Shown: positions 12,330 through 24,593 of the stretch, in pieces | Layout: every line of letters starts with the position of its first letter | Position numbering within the stretch: position 1 is the stretch's first letter | DNA from: Simmondsia chinensis | Lineage: Eukaryota > Streptophyta > Magnoliopsida > Caryophyllales > Simmondsiaceae | Assembly (NCBI GenBank): GCA_018398585.1 | Contig: JAGTTD010000008.1 | Location: 28,635,208-28,699,207 of the forward strand | Reading direction: 5' to 3' | Length of the DNA: 64,000 nt | Made by a program: the position numbers and the translations under genes | Notes under the pieces: model-generated | Seen by the model: only the letters and a program-made list of their open reading frames with translations | Told to the model about the DNA's origin: nothing | Database searches by the model: none

Positions 12330-14005
12330 ATGATTGGAAACATTAGAAAGAGTCTAGCGAGTGCTAAGGGTGGAGATCCAGAAGTTTAACTCCAACCTAA
12401 TGATCCTTCAGAGGATGGAAGTTCCGACAATGTAAGTTCGGGTTTTGAAAGTTTTGGAGATTAGACTTCTGATGATGAATCAATTTACGAAAAACAGAAT
12501 GTAGAAACTACCTCTATAACTTCTCAAGCATCTAGTGGCAAGGGTAACATAAAGCCTCACTTTGTTATTTTTTCCAAGGTCATCTAAATAGAGAAGATCT
12601 TTATATATTTTACTATTTGTTTATTATTTCTTATGATTGATAGGTGATGAAAAAATTGTTGTTGAATTGAATAATGAAGGACAACCAATTGGTAAATCAG
12701 GAGGACGTTTTTCTTCATACCTTGGGATATTGGCTAGAGATCCAAATTTAGTGCCTTTTGATATGAAGAATTGGAAGATATTTTTAAAGGGAACAAAAAA
12801 TAAAGAGTTACGGGATATTATTGATCTAAAATTTTTACTTTATATTTTATCAATGATATAAGATTAGATTATCTAGTTATAGTCTTGTGGTTATATTATT
12901 TTTTAATATTTGGTTGTGATTGAAATATTGTAGTCGAGGTTTACTTTTAGTGCTCCAAGTCCAAAAGAATGGGCATTTGAGAAGATGAATCATTGTATGA
13001 GATCGTGGAGAGCTAAGTTGAAAAAGAAACACTATAGAGATGTAAAGAGTTTGAAACTGAAGTTAAGACCACCAAATGACAAAGTGGATCCACAACAATG
13101 GAGGAATATGATATATCCTTGGGAATCTACTGAGGCGAAGGTATCTTCAAACGTGTTGTTATATACATTTATTTGTCATATGAATTTATTTTCCTATTTA
13201 GCCTTTTCATTTCTTTGTTTATGAATTATGTTATAGAAAATAGCTGCTCAAAACACTGAAAGTCATGGCTCGAGCAAAATGGTAAACCACTTGGGGACTA
13301 AAACTTATGCTAAAAAACGAGAAGAATTCGTAAGTGACATGTTCTATGCATGTACTTTAGTGCTTTTATGTCGTCTTTGATATTTCTTTTAATTTATTTG
13401 TATTTTATTTATTGGATCTAAAAAGAAAGCAATGAAGGAAAGGAACCAGATCGAGTGGAACTTTTTCAAGTGGCATATGGACAAGCCAAAAAAGCATTTG
13501 TGGATCTGAATTCGCAGACAAAGTTTGTATGTAGCTTATAATTTTTGCCATTAATCAATCTATAATATTGAACATGTTTATTATACAATGTGAATTAACT
13601 CAAACGTGGATTCAAATATAGGATGCCATACAAAGATAGTTAGCTGTAGTCCCGTCAGATTCTGATGTAAATGAGGAGCGAGATAAAATTTATAAAGAAG
13701 TTGTGGGAGAAGACAAATACGCATATAAGAAGACATGTGGAATTAGAGTGAACAGAAGTTGCATTAGTGGGTCAAAATAGAAAAATCATGAGACATTAAT
13801 GATAGGTGCGGAAGAAGTGCAAAAGAAAAGAGTGTTAGAAGAAGAAATAGCTACTGAGAAAGAGAAAAGATAGAAACTTGAGGAAGAATTTTCTATTAAG
13901 ACAAAAGCTATGGAAGAAAAACAACAGAAATCTAAGGAAGATTTTGTTAATAAGACGAAAGCCATGGAAGAAGAAATACACATGCTAAAGGAGTTTCTTT
14001 TCTAG
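12330..14005 (+). pseudogene. TNPA-type second gene of the CACTA element
   Basis: Multi-exon remnant of the plant En/Spm 'Transposase_24' type. A conserved block begins 'VVELNNEGQPIGKSGGRFSS' (about 12660). A second exon, about 12930-13137, contains 'SPKEWAFEKMNHCMRSWR' and ends with a basic/W-rich segment near 'PQQWRNMIYPWES'. A third piece carries 'GSSKMVNHLGTKTYAKKREE' (about 13270-13328). The 3' part (13790-14000) encodes a Lys/Glu-rich coiled coil with two similar repeats around 'KAMEE'. Introns can be drawn at about 12600-12642, 12820-12932 and 13138-13236. Stops at 12388, 12463 and elsewhere indicate decay. TNPA proteins bind the subterminal repeats; that role is inferred from position and similarity. 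Confidence 0.75.
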
Positions 14006-14639
14006 TCAAAATCATCTAAGAAAAATGTATTTTTCTTCCTAGTGACATTTTATTGTACTAATATGATCGTTATATAATCTCCTAATAATGTTCTTATTAA
14101 ATGTTGGATTGTCATAGACTTGCTTATTTCTCTGTATCTTTCTTAAGTGATGCACAAAATTGTTATTGGCTATTTAAGTTTTGGTTGTACAATGGCAAAT
14201 ATTTGGTTGTACTATACTATTGTGTTGATCAATTTATTTTTCGTTTTTGCAGAGGTCAAATTTAAACTGAGGATGCGATTAATGTCATGAGGATGTTTTT
14301 GTGGTTTTGTTGTGTCGTGTTTATGGATTGTTTTTTTTTGTGACGTGTTCAAAGTTGGTTTGTTCGTAATGCTGAAACACGTGTTTGGAAATATCTTTTT
14401 TGGAGACTTGGTCATTTGTAATATTTTGTACTAGGAATTTAGAAAGATTTGATGTAGAACTTTTAAATACCTTGAACTTAGTTTGCTTTACCTACTATGT
14501 ATTAAAGTGAATATTTTGGATTATAATAGAAATTAGTAGTATTAAATTATAGTTTCGTGTGAAGTAATCGCTATTGGTTATTTAGATTATGCTTGTATCT
14601 AAATTTGGATGCTACTGAACAATACAAATATCACAAAAA

Positions 14640-15089
14640 ATTAAGTAGAATTGAAAAGTTGTTTTCGATTCTATTATAGTGGCCTTTTGCATCAATTATT
14701 GATTGATACTAATCATATTACTAGTATTGGAAAACAATTTGATACTATTATGGCTAAGCCAATAGTATAAGAAAGGAGATTTTTGATACTATTGTATTAA
14801 CCTTTGGCATCAGAAAGACGCCAATACTAATGGCATCAATAGTATCGGAAATAACCACGAATTGATACTATAGAAAATTCGTTTGCATCAATAAATTTCG
14901 ATACTACATCCGATACTATTGCTCTAGATTCATTAGCATTGGATAAGTTTTATCTGATACTAGGGCAATAGCCATGCCAGTATTGCAATCAAAAAAAAAA
15001 AAATTTTGATACTAAAGGCTTATAGTATCGGAAAATAAGCTTTTAGTATCGAAAATTTTCTGATACTAAATCGCCTTTTTCTTGTAGTT
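14640..15089 (-). repeat. CACTA right subterminal and terminal repeats
   Basis: Dense copies of 'gatacta', 'tagtatc' and 'tatcgg' in both orientations from about 14680 to 15068, then the inverted terminal repeat. This mirrors the left end. Confidence 0.75.
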
Positions 15090-16099
15090 CCATAAATACT
15101 TTTTCTTGTAAACTCTTTGCTAAATATATTTAACACACCACTCTATCCTCGGCCTCTAAGGTCATAGAACAGAGCTCCTCGGGGAGGTTAATATAGACCC
15201 TAGGCAGTAAATGTTTTAACACACCACTCTACCCTCAGACCATGATGGTAAGGATGCCCTTGTCAAGGTGTAGATGTTTGTAATCACATATCGATCTGGA
15301 TATTTCAGCCTTAAGGTTGTGAAAGGGTTCTAAGAATTTAGCAATCCTTTGTGGTATATAATCTTGGCGGTAGCAATTTTTGCTAGATTGAGTAGGTGAT
15401 GAGTGGAGTTTGAGATTATATGTGAGCAAGTTCAAGATTGTCTTGATATAAGTTACCATGGGTATTGGGCTAGTTGATCCCTATTGTAATCCTTTCAGAT
15501 TGCCACATTTTGAAAGATTCTTACTATTGGGTCATCAATTATGCTCATACATCATTGGATTATGATTCTTTATTTTGAGTAAGGTGGCTATCTTCGGGAT
15601 ATTTGAGGGAGTATCATTGATTTTCTAATGCCAATTTTCATGTTGTTCATGTGTTGTGATTGTCAAGAAGTTGTTTTCGTGGTTTAGGATTACCGATTAC
15701 ACGCCACCACAGAATGTATGTGATTATGAAGGTGGTGCTAAGCAGATAAAAATGATATCTTGTACTGCTTTTACCAAGTTGTTGCCCAGCAGTGGTACTA
15801 AATAGTCTAGCAGAAGGTTAGCTAAAGTGTGAGTTGCTCGTGTGCGTGGTCCATGTTGGACTTTTTAGTTGGAAATGTTTAACTTGGGTCATGATAAGAG
15901 ACCAAGTTGCCTAATTATAGCTCGATCTCTGACTTGCAGTGAATAATGAAGTCCCTAAGTATGTCACAATGTTGTGTTACGTGACACAATCGAGGGTGAA
16001 GTTCACTAGCTTTGAGAGGCATTGTGTCTTATGGAGGGGTAGTTCTTAACCCGTAGTTGCTTTGGCATGATTTGCATCATGTGAAAGAAGTGTATTCAC
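15090..16099. other. Non-coding stretch, nothing recognised
   Basis: No coding similarity on either strand. A phrase around 'acaccactctatcctc' recurs at about 15135 and 15221, a short local duplication. Confidence 0.35.
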
Positions 16100-16580
16100 A
16101 CTCATTGTTGAAGATGAAGCCTCTTGATTTTGAAATGATTTATCATTTGTGACAGAAGTGACGTCTAGTCTTTGACCTGGGGATGAAGCCCTCTTATCTT
16201 AAGAATAATCCACACCACCAAAATAAACAGGTCTAAGTTCTGAATCGGGACAAAATCCCCTTGCCTACAGATGATTTACGTTGTTAAGATAAGGAAATCA
16301 AAGTTATGAATTGGGACGCAGTCCTCCAGTCCTCGAAAAGATTTATGGCACCATTATGGAAATAACTAAGACGAAGTCCTCTAGTCCTAAAAGGATTTAT
16401 GCAATTGTTAAGGAAATCATTGAGGCGAAGTCCCCTAGTTCTAAAAGGATTTACGCTATCATAAACGAAATGACTAATGCAAAGTCTCCCGGTCTTAAAA
16501 CGATTTATGCCATTGTTAAGGAAATGATTGAGGTGAAATCCCTCAGTAGTAAAAATATTTACACACCTCCAAAGAAAGGA
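16100..16580. repeat. Tandem repeat, period 54 bp
   Basis: From about 16360 to 16560 there are at least three good copies of a 54-bp unit (marker 'aaaaggatttatgc'); older copies extend left to about 16100. Because 54 is divisible by three, a plus-strand ORF reads through as an 18-residue repeat (marker 'RIYAIVKEI'). I treat this as a repeat by-product and not as a gene. Such arrays are common in 3' regions of plant gypsy elements. Confidence 0.7.
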
Positions 16581-16628
16581 TATCATGAACAAAAACAAAC
16601 TCTCTCGGTCCTCACCATTTATGAGATG

Positions 16629-16664
<36 letters not shown>

Positions 16665-16667
16665 TTT
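16629..16667. repeat. (AT)n microsatellite plus poly(T)
   Basis: About 13 AT dinucleotides followed by 13 T. Confidence 0.9.
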
Positions 16668-17329
16668 AATTTATTGCAGACATAATATCTCTCGAAGGTG
16701 CTTAGCCTCTAGCAATGTCTGATTTTTAGATATGGTGATATCGCACATTGTATCAGTTAGCTCCAGTATGGTGAGATACCATCTTTTTGATTAAATGACA
16801 CTTGCTAGTGCCTTGTAGGTGGATAATGGGCATCTCTTGGAATGCTTTGTGGGTAAATAAAATATGTAGATGATAGATTCATGGATTAATTGGATTAGTC
16901 TAGAACGGAAAGGGACAATAGACGTGTTTTGCGGTTTCCAAGGGATTTATGAGACCTCTTGCATGCCCAAGCAAAGTTTTTAGAGTGAATCATGCAACAT
17001 TGTCATCTTGTTATGAGCACTTTTACCACTTTTGAACTCGGTGCTTGTATGTACATTTTGATATGCACTTGTGTTTCGATGTTGGATTGAGTGCTTTTTG
17101 TATTTTGGAATCATAAAGGTGTGGTTGATGACTTCATTCCTTTAATACCCCTAATTTAGAATTGTTGTGGTTAACTGCTAACTCGACAATTTGCAGGTAA
17201 GGATCTAGCGAAGTATGGTTCCTTATCAAAAGATGTATTATAGCGAATTGGTCACATGATATATTGGCTGGCAAGCATAGAAGAGCTTTCCTGCTAGCTG
17301 GCTAGTCAATGAATATAATTTGTCTGAAT
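16668..17329. other. Non-coding stretch, nothing recognised
   Basis: No ORF of note, no similarity recognised. Confidence 0.35.
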
Positions 17330-18400
17330 ATCGGGGTTGGAATAGTTTAGGATTGTAACAAAAACTGACCCAATTAGAATTCATTTGAATAGAAATTGTA
17401 ACAAAGATGGGTGCAATCAGGGTTGTATGGAACTAAGATAATGAAAATGATCCAATTAAGGTTTAGCTGAATTGTAACGAAACTTGGTTAAGAGAGGGCT
17501 GAACTAAATTAAGCTTGTAACAAAATTTAGTTCAAATAAGGTTGAACTAAATTGAGATTCTAACCAGAATTAATTCAAGTAGGATCAAATTAAGCGGATA
17601 TGGTAACGAGAATTAGTTTAAACAAAGGTTTAATTAAACGTATTGTAATGGAAGTGGTAGGATTAAACTGATATTATAGCGAGAATTAGTTCAAAAAGGG
17701 TTGAAAAAAACTGAGATTGTCACGAGAGTTAGTTCAAATAGGGATGAACTAAATTGAGATTATGATGAGAATTGACCCCTATTAGGGTTGAGTTAAACTA
17801 AGATGATAATGAAAATTGGTTAGACTAGAGTTGACGAAAATTAATGCATGTAGGGTTAAAATGAGTAGAGATTGCAATGAAAATTAACCTTTTAGGGTTG
17901 AATGGAATTGAGATTGTAGAAAAAATTGATCCATTTATGGTTGAATTAATCTGGGATTGTAATGAAAATTTGTTCAATTAGGGTTGACGAAAATTAAAAT
18001 TGTAACAAAGATTGGTTCAATTAAAGTTGATGAAAATTAACGCATGTATGGTTTAAATGAGTAGGGATAGCAATGAAAATTAATACTTTAGGTTTGAATG
18101 GAATTGAGACTGTAATGAAAATTAATTAATTTAGGGTTGAATTAAACTAGGATTGTAATGAAAATTTGTTCAATTAGGGTTGATGAAAATTGAAATTGTA
18201 ACAAAGATTGGTTCTGTTAGAGTTGATGAAAACCAACCTAAGATAGCAATGGAAATTGACCCATTAAAGTCAAATTAAATAGAGATTGCTACGAAAATTT
18301 GCGCAATCAATGTTGAGCTAAATTGACATTGTGATGAAAATCAACCCTTTAGGGTTGAACTAAATTGAGATTATAACAAAAGTTGACCCCTGTTGGGGTT
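17330..18400. repeat. Degenerate tandem array, period about 43 bp
   Basis: About 25 units along the marker 'ggttgaactaaattgaga' followed by 'ttgtaacgaaaatt'. Successive unit starts at about 17497, 17540, 17582, 17627, 17660, 17699, 17742 and 17786 give a spacing near 43. Units differ at many positions, so the array is old. Confidence 0.75.
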
Positions 18401-18819
18401 TAGTGTAGGGGAGAGAGGACCACCAGTGGTGGTGGTTGGTATGGGCTATTGGTGGCAACACGGCGGCACTGGAGCAAGGCGAACGACGTGACACAACGAG
18501 CCACAGGTTAAGGCGATCTAGGTGTGGGCGAGCCAAGGTGGGGTGAGCTAGGTTGTGGCGAGCAAGAGGTCGGGCGGGCTAGAATTTTGGGGCGAGCCAG
18601 AGGTTGCGGCCAGCCACAGTGATGTCGGTTACTAGTGGTAGTGGAGGATTAGATAGAGGTGAAGTGGCAAAGGTGGGGTTGGTGTGGTGTGTGGTGATGG
18701 AGGTTCATGAGTGGTGAACAAGGCAGTCAGAATTCCCAACTCCAGTCAAAGCTTATCATCTTTTGCTTATTATTTTTGTATTATATATTTATTGTTTTAC
18801 ATTAAGTATCTTGTAAATT
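18401..18819. other. GC-richer non-coding block
   Basis: A patch rich in 'gtggcgagcca'-like words (18420-18720), unlike the AT-rich surroundings. No intact reading frame. Confidence 0.4.
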
Positions 18820-19480
18820 TAAATGGATATAACTTTTAATCCGTTGGGAGTTATAGTGCGCCCATATACTAAAACAAAGCCCTCGAAAGGCTCTGCACAA
18901 CTAATATAATTTCTCATATTTTAAACAAAAGGTAGCAAAGAAGTGGTGGGCATTTATCCAACACATTAGTGATTGGAGGCTTATATAAGTCGACTCTAAG
19001 AATTAAACAATTATAATCATTGAGGAGCTATGAGTCAAATCACCTATCAAAAATGAAACTCTTGAAGATTTCTATATAACTCGACTGATTTCTCGAATTT
19101 TCGGATCAAAGAAGGCATATAAAAGTGAAGTGGGTGTGAAGTGCGCGTTTTGGTTAGGTAACTTACCTTGCGACTTAAAACAGCCGTAACTTTCAATCCG
19201 TAAAGGTTTGCGGATTGAATTATATATCAAAATGAATCTGTTAATGAGTTCTAAGACCCATGGAAATTTTTGGAACTTTTGACGAAAGAAAGTATGTGAA
19301 AAGTGATCTGGGCGAGGTAGACTTAGGTAAGGCATATAACTTACCTTACAACTTAAAATAGGAGTAACTTTCAATCCGTGAAGCGTTATGGATCGAATTT
19401 TATATCAAACTGAAGCTCTTAAAGAGTTCTAGGCATATAATTGTTTAAGCGTTTGATCAAAGAAAACTAGAAAAGGGGCA
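18820..19480. repeat. Tandem repeat, period about 178 bp, about four units
   Basis: The marker 'aactttcaatccgt' occurs at 19188 and 19366 (178 apart), with a diverged copy at 18831, two periods earlier. A second marker around 'gatcaaagaa' is spaced similarly (about 19101, 19281, 19454). The nucleosome-length unit looks satellite-like. Confidence 0.6.
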
Positions 19481-19666
19481 TAACATATGTAGCCATATCT
19501 CACCTTATCCAATCAAGCCCCTTTATCAACTTTGCTTAGGTAGGCTTATTTCCATCATAGAGAATATCAAGGAATCCAAAGAAAAGGCCTTGAAACTTGA
19601 AAGGCTTGAATTATCTGGCTATTACAAGAAACATCAAGCTAGGCGTGAGCTTATGATCCTTCCCAC

Positions 19667-19680
19667 AGATGGCGCCAAAA
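19667..19680 (-). promoter_or_regulatory. Primer-binding-site region of a minus-strand gypsy element
   Basis: Read on the minus strand the sequence is 'ttttggcgccatctgtggga', the phrase that follows the 5' LTR in many plant Tat-lineage gypsy elements. It adjoins an LTR end (ATCATAAACA on the minus strand). Confidence 0.55.
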
Positions 19681-20150
19681 TGTTTATGATGAATTTGGTC
19701 AGTGTGCTTATTTATCATATAAAATTTTGGTATGAGACAAGATTCGTAAGGATGAGATAAACTCAAGCACTAGCCACTTGATATTTCTTAGCCTAAGAGG
19801 AGTAGAAGGCTTGAACTGTTATTGCTCCAGAGAGGTGATCGTAAAATACAATAGGAGGGAGAGACGTATGATCTTCCACCTTGGATGAGGCCTGCCATGG
19901 AGAGAGAGAGAGAGAGTGGTCTGAGGATGTGTGCCAAGGGAAGGGATGAGGCCCTCCTTTATATAGAACTTTAAGTCGGCTGGGTGTTTGGTTTGGGGGT
20001 GCCCTGTTCTAGGCGCTTCGTTCTTGGGCGCCCAGTAATGGCACCATGTTCTTGAGTGCCCGGTTAAGGGGCGCCCCTTTTTGGCTGTGGGTATTCAGGC
20101 GAGTAAATACCGGGCCAGTATTATAAATAAGGACAGCTTGACATTCCTAT
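19681..20150 (-). repeat. Minus-strand gypsy-type 5' LTR (outer edge uncertain)
   Basis: The inner edge is fixed by the primer site: plus strand begins TGTTTATGATG at 19681. A minus-strand TATA box (tatataaagg) lies at about 19960-19970, with a leader towards the primer site. U3 holds repeats of 'ggcgcc'-like words (20005-20075). The other end cannot be fixed; a CA near 20141 is one candidate. Internal coding sequence to the left is too decayed to recognise. Confidence 0.5.
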
Positions 20151-21404
20151 TCCAAAAACTTACTGATGTATCCCCCCCACCCACACATGATTGGCAATCA
20201 TAGCATTGAGTCTTCTATCCCTATTAATTCGGCGAGCCCGTGTGTGGGGTCGGCCTTGATGAGATGTAGAACTAAACCTTGTACACTGTTTAGCCTATTC
20301 AACTTTGATCTTGAATCTTGCAACCCATCTTCCTTTCATGTTTGCAATTGCCCTGACACCTCTACTCCTAAGTTGGAACTTAACAAAGTCATAAGAAAAT
20401 TGTGTCCTCACTCTTCTCTTTTTAGGAACAAATGCGCTGTAGATTGAACGAAAGTCTTGAAAAATGGCTTTGAGCCTTGTATTTTTTGTTCTTTTGCGGA
20501 AGACCATCAATGAAAATGGAGATTCCCTCATTGGAGGTTAGCATTTCAATCACCCCAAGATTAAAGAAGGGAAGCCACACAGGCGGTGATGATGGGTTAT
20601 GGTGGTGGATCTAGTGGTGCGAAGGGGTAAGGGCCGTGGGTCTGGTGGTGGGAAGGTGAAGGGTTTTTGACATATACTTAAAGATTGGAATTACAATGAG
20701 ACATAGATGTTGAATCTGATTGTGTTTTAGTGGCTTCCTGAATGCGTTCGCTTCTACATGTCCATGAAAGTGGAATTTCCTACTAAAGAACATCAACTCT
20801 TTGCTTTTGAATTTTCGTAGCATAACATTTTGCCATAATGGATAACTTCCTTACGGCACGACTTTGATTACGGTGCGGCCCCCAACTTATGGAATTTCAC
20901 TTGTATAAGTTTTTCTTTTATTCCTTTCTTTTTGGTCACTTTGTATCCTTGTATACGCGAGAATTGCTCCTCTATTACTTGTTAAAAAACCTATACATTT
21001 TCAATTACTAAATGATAGTTTCATATATGGTTTGATTAATAATTCTGATGTACTATGAAATTTGTTAGGTATATAAACTAACTTATCTGACTGGGAAATT
21101 AAAGATATAGTTAAAGTTTAGTAAATAAATTTACTATCAAATAAGTTAAAATTTCTTACGGTGCATTTGCTTCATCTTTTTCCAGGTAATCTTTTTCTGG
21201 TATCTTTCAATAGGATATGTTTATTTAAGACCTGTAACTTTTGCAGTGAAATTTTTGGTTATGCAATGTAAAATGACATTTTTTACAAAATAAAGTGCTT
21301 GGATATTTAAAAAAGGACAATCTATTATGATGAAAATAAATAGCTTCGTAATAAAAATCAACCAATTGTAGTATGCGGTAGCGAAGGTTGTTCATGGTTT
21401 TGGG
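20151..21404. other. Non-coding stretch, nothing recognised
   Basis: Short unrelated ORFs in several frames, none with a recognisable domain. A block of 'ggtggtg...aagg' words occurs at 20590-20660. Confidence 0.35.
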
Positions 21405-21890
21405 GAGGCGTAAATGAGCCGAGCCCAGAGCTCGGGTTGGAACCGAGCTCTTATTGAGCATTTTAACCCTTCTTTAAACTCGGTTTGATAAGATTTTAGT
21501 GCGTTCGATACTCGGCTCAACTCGGCTCGGCTCGGCTAGTTATCGAGCCAAGTCCAGCTCGTTATGGAATCGAGTCGAGCTCAATATCAAGCCCAATTGA
21601 GTTTAAAACCAAGCCAAGCTCGCAATCAAGTCAAGCTCGTTAACGAGCCGAGCTTTTTAAGTCATTATTGAGCCATTGTCGAACCATTTTCGAACCAATA
21701 CCAACTGTTATCGAGCTCATTTGGAGCCCCTTAACGAGCCCTTATCAAATTGTTCGTGAATATTGTTGAGCTGAACACCCTCATAGTTGAACTCATTTCA
21801 TTAAGCTCATTGAGCCTACTTGAACTCAGCTCGATAAGCTATCTAACCCTCGTAATGAATACGAACGAGTCCTAATCGATTTTGAACACG
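21405..21890. repeat. GAGCTCG/GCTCGGCTCG-rich dispersed repeat
   Basis: Starts 'ggggaggcgtaaatgagccg' and is full of 'gagctcg', 'ctcggctcgg' and 'cgagccgagc' words on both strands. A shorter relative lies at 24160-24270. It resembles non-autonomous plant repeats that begin 'aggggtgtaaa-gagccgag'; the class is not assigned. Confidence 0.45.
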
Positions 21891-22390
21891 AGTAGTCCAT
21901 CAAAAGTTCATTTCGTTTACATCCCAGTTGGGGTGGTTCTTGGGCTGTTCAGCAACGATAATTGGGTAATAGCACGCTTGAATAGTGCGTGGAATTTGTT
22001 CATAAGTTATTAATAAAAAGATAATGGGGTACGTAGCCTTGTTGGTAAAGGTAGACAGCGGTAGCCAGCCATGGCAGTAGGAGATGGAAATGAAGCACAA
22101 TGGTAAGCCAAAATTATAGGCGCCGCAAGCCATGGTTGTGGCAGAATTCAACGGTAGATGGTGGAGTGTACTATGGTGACAGTGACTCATGGTTGTGGAT
22201 TTGATAGTGGTGACCATGGTAAGAGGGTGGCCACCAATATGGAAGTTAGCAATGAATCATGACATTAGTTAGTTACTTAATAATGGTAGTATCGGATGGT
22301 AAGTATAGCAAACTCTACTGGTAGAATGGGTAGTGGTAGTGGGTGTTGGTAGCGGTAGAAGTAAAAATTTAAGCCTGATAAAGTTGTATT
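21891..22390. other. Non-coding, 'ggtggtag'-rich
   Basis: Degenerate GGT/GGTAGT simple-sequence character; no gene seen. Confidence 0.4.
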
Positions 22391-22590
22391 AAAGCATCTA
22401 TATATATATATATTGCATCCTTTTCTTTTAGGCATAAAATAGTTTTTTTCATCATCTCATTTACACTTTAAAACAAATATAAAAAGTTGTTTTAAAACAT
22501 CTATCTAAATAAGTTATGAACAAATACATTTTGCATCTTTTTCTCTTAGGTATAAAATAATTTTTTTCATCTTCTCATTTACACTTTAAA
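22391..22590. repeat. Two direct copies of an approximately 90-bp AT-rich unit
   Basis: Marker 'catctcatttacactttaaa' at about 22455 and its near copy 'cttctcatttacacttt' at about 22570, each preceded by a 'gcatctttttct(c/t)ttagg'-type phrase. Confidence 0.6.
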
Positions 22591-22910
22591 AAAATGTAAG
22601 AAAATAATTTTTTTGTCAATGGAACATACGCTTTACAGTTTAATTAAAGTTTTTTCACAAATTTTAACCGTTTAAAATTGAACAAACGCACCATAAGAGA
22701 TAACAAAAATATAAAAACATGCAAAAGAAATTAAAAAAAAAAAAAAGAAGAAGAAGGGATATGAGCTGGAGGATGAAGATGACGTAAACAGAAGATCAGA
22801 ATTGTGTGAATAACCGTCACTATTTCGTGGGGTTCGTTAACTGAACTGTTCACTAATTTTTTTTTTTTTTGGACGAGTTCAATAACGTAATCCTTTATTA
22901 AATTGGAAGA

Positions 22911-22911
22911 T

Positions 22912-22955
<44 letters not shown>

Positions 22956-22966
22956 CGCGTGTGTGT
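22911..22966. repeat. (TA)n(TG)n compound microsatellite
   Basis: About 12 TA repeats followed by about 16 TG/CG dinucleotides, directly abutting the MITE at 22967. Confidence 0.9.
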
Positions 22967-23254
22967 AGGGTTACATTTTTATGAGAGGGTGAGAGCGTAA
23001 GAGGGGCGAATCTTGACCCTCTATTATACAAGATATGTTAAACATTAAAAAAAAAAAAAAATTTACGGCCCATACCTCTTGCGCAGAAAGAAAGAAGGGT
23101 AAGTGAGAAAAATTATTATTATTATTTTTTTTCAATAATCAACAAATCTTGACTGTAAATTATTACTTTTTTTAATGTCCAACAAATCTTGACCGTCCAT
23201 TATAACAGAGAGTCAGGATTCACCTCTATCACGCTCTCATAAAAACGTTACCCT
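22967..23254. mobile_element. MITE, copy 1 (about 288 bp, long inverted arms)
   Basis: Left end 'agggttacatttttatgag'; right end 'ctcataaaaacgttaccct' is its inverse. The arms continue inwards for about 90 bases ('gcgaatcttgaccctctatt' against 'gagagtcaggattcacc' and further), with an AT-rich centre. It belongs to the same family as the element at 41261-41549. Both ends lie in TA/TG microsatellite DNA. It has no coding capacity. Confidence 0.85.
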
Positions 23255-24276
23255 ATGTATATGTATGTATGTGTATATATATATAAGGCTTTTGGGTTCA
23301 TTTATACACACCCCACACAGAGTTAGGGGGCTAGGATAAAAAAGTCAAACCACGAGGGACATTTAAATGCCCAAATAGCAACACGAATCCAAAGGTGGAG
23401 GAAGGGCTTCATGGCAGAATCTGGACATGTGAGCTGATAGACAAGCCAACTCACGAGCCTTTTTTTCGATAATTAGAGAGAAAATTAATGAAACAAAATT
23501 GACGCACTTACGAAAGTGGAGCCTGAGAAAACTTACAAAAGCGACAAAAATAAAAATAAAAAGTGAAATAACTCCTATATCTAAAAGGCAAACTCATGAG
23601 CTTTTGTTAAAATATAAATTGAAATAAAATAATTCAAAAACATCTTGGATAAAACTTTAGACAAAGTCACAAAATAAAATAATTTAAGAACGTCTTGAAT
23701 TAAACCAAGACAATAACCAACAAATGAGTGTTGGATCCAAAATTTTACATAAACATATTAAGACATAAATCAACATTATAAAAGAGATAAAACACTTAGA
23801 GACTTTGGATAGACATATCAATTGATCCAAAAGATTAGATGATTTATGTAACATAGAGATCTTACTTAAATAGAAAACATTAAGAAAATGAAAAGCTAAG
23901 CCATTAAGCCATCTTAGAATCCTAAGTAAAGTAAATTAATACAATAATTTTGGGACTAAAGGCCATAATGGGTTGGTTATATGAAGAGGAAGAGAAGAGG
24001 TTCTCCCATACTAGCTATACTACTAAATGCTAGGGAACATGCCAAATGCCTAGAATATTCTATGTACAAAGTAAAAAATACCAAAGATGAAACACGAAAT
24101 ATATGTAATAATACAAATAAAAAATTACTAGTATTCAACACCTTTTGAGGCAACTAAGTCTCAGTTCGCTTTGGCTCGTTTATGTAATTAGGCAGCTTAA
24201 TTGAGCCAACTTAGACGAACCCAACTCAAACCTCTAACGAGGCAAGCAGAACTGGCTCGTGCGCAGGCTTGGCTCA
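23255..24276. other. AT-rich non-coding stretch
   Basis: No gene recognised. It contains a short run related to the GAGC-rich repeat near its right end. Confidence 0.4.
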
Positions 24277-24280
24277 TTTG

Positions 24281-24366
<86 letters not shown>
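24277..24366. repeat. (CATA)n(TA)n microsatellite
   Basis: About six CATA units followed by about 30 TA units. Confidence 0.95.
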
Positions 24367-24370
<4 letters not shown>

Positions 24371-24593
24371 AAATTATTTAATAAGCAACACAATTTTAAA
24401 ATAGGAAAAGAATATAAGTGCATTATGTTACTTGCATCAAACGTAATTGGAAGAATTCAATTGATTTCGTGCCCTCTCGCTAGGGTTTTCTCTGAGGCGT
24501 CGTCATACTGCCCTTCTTCCCTGACGAGATCCTCTTCTCCTTTTCCTCGTCTTTCCCGTGCTCCTTTCTGGCCTAGTATGTCATAGATACTAA

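Larger units (their letters stand above)
6994..15089 (+). mobile_element. CACTA (En/Spm) DNA transposon, about 8.1 kb
   Basis: The left end is CACTACAAGAAAAA at 6994. The right end is its inverse, 'tttttcttgtagt' ending at 15088-15089, with the terminal base changed. Both ends are followed inwards by many copies of GATACTA/TAGTATC-type subterminal motifs. Inside lie, in order, a TNP2-type transposase and a TNPA-type second gene, the standard CACTA layout. The expected 3-bp target-site duplication is not visible (left flank tct, right flank cca). Both genes carry stops and frameshifts, so the copy is presumably non-autonomous now. Confidence 0.9.

Noticed and set aside
16311..16685. Small protein gene with 18-residue repeats
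   Set aside because: Explained by a 54-bp tandem repeat; no start context, no neighbours, ends in a microsatellite.
20166..20447. 93-codon ORF in the non-coding block
   Set aside because: No domain, no codon pattern, overlaps a minus-strand ORF of equal quality.
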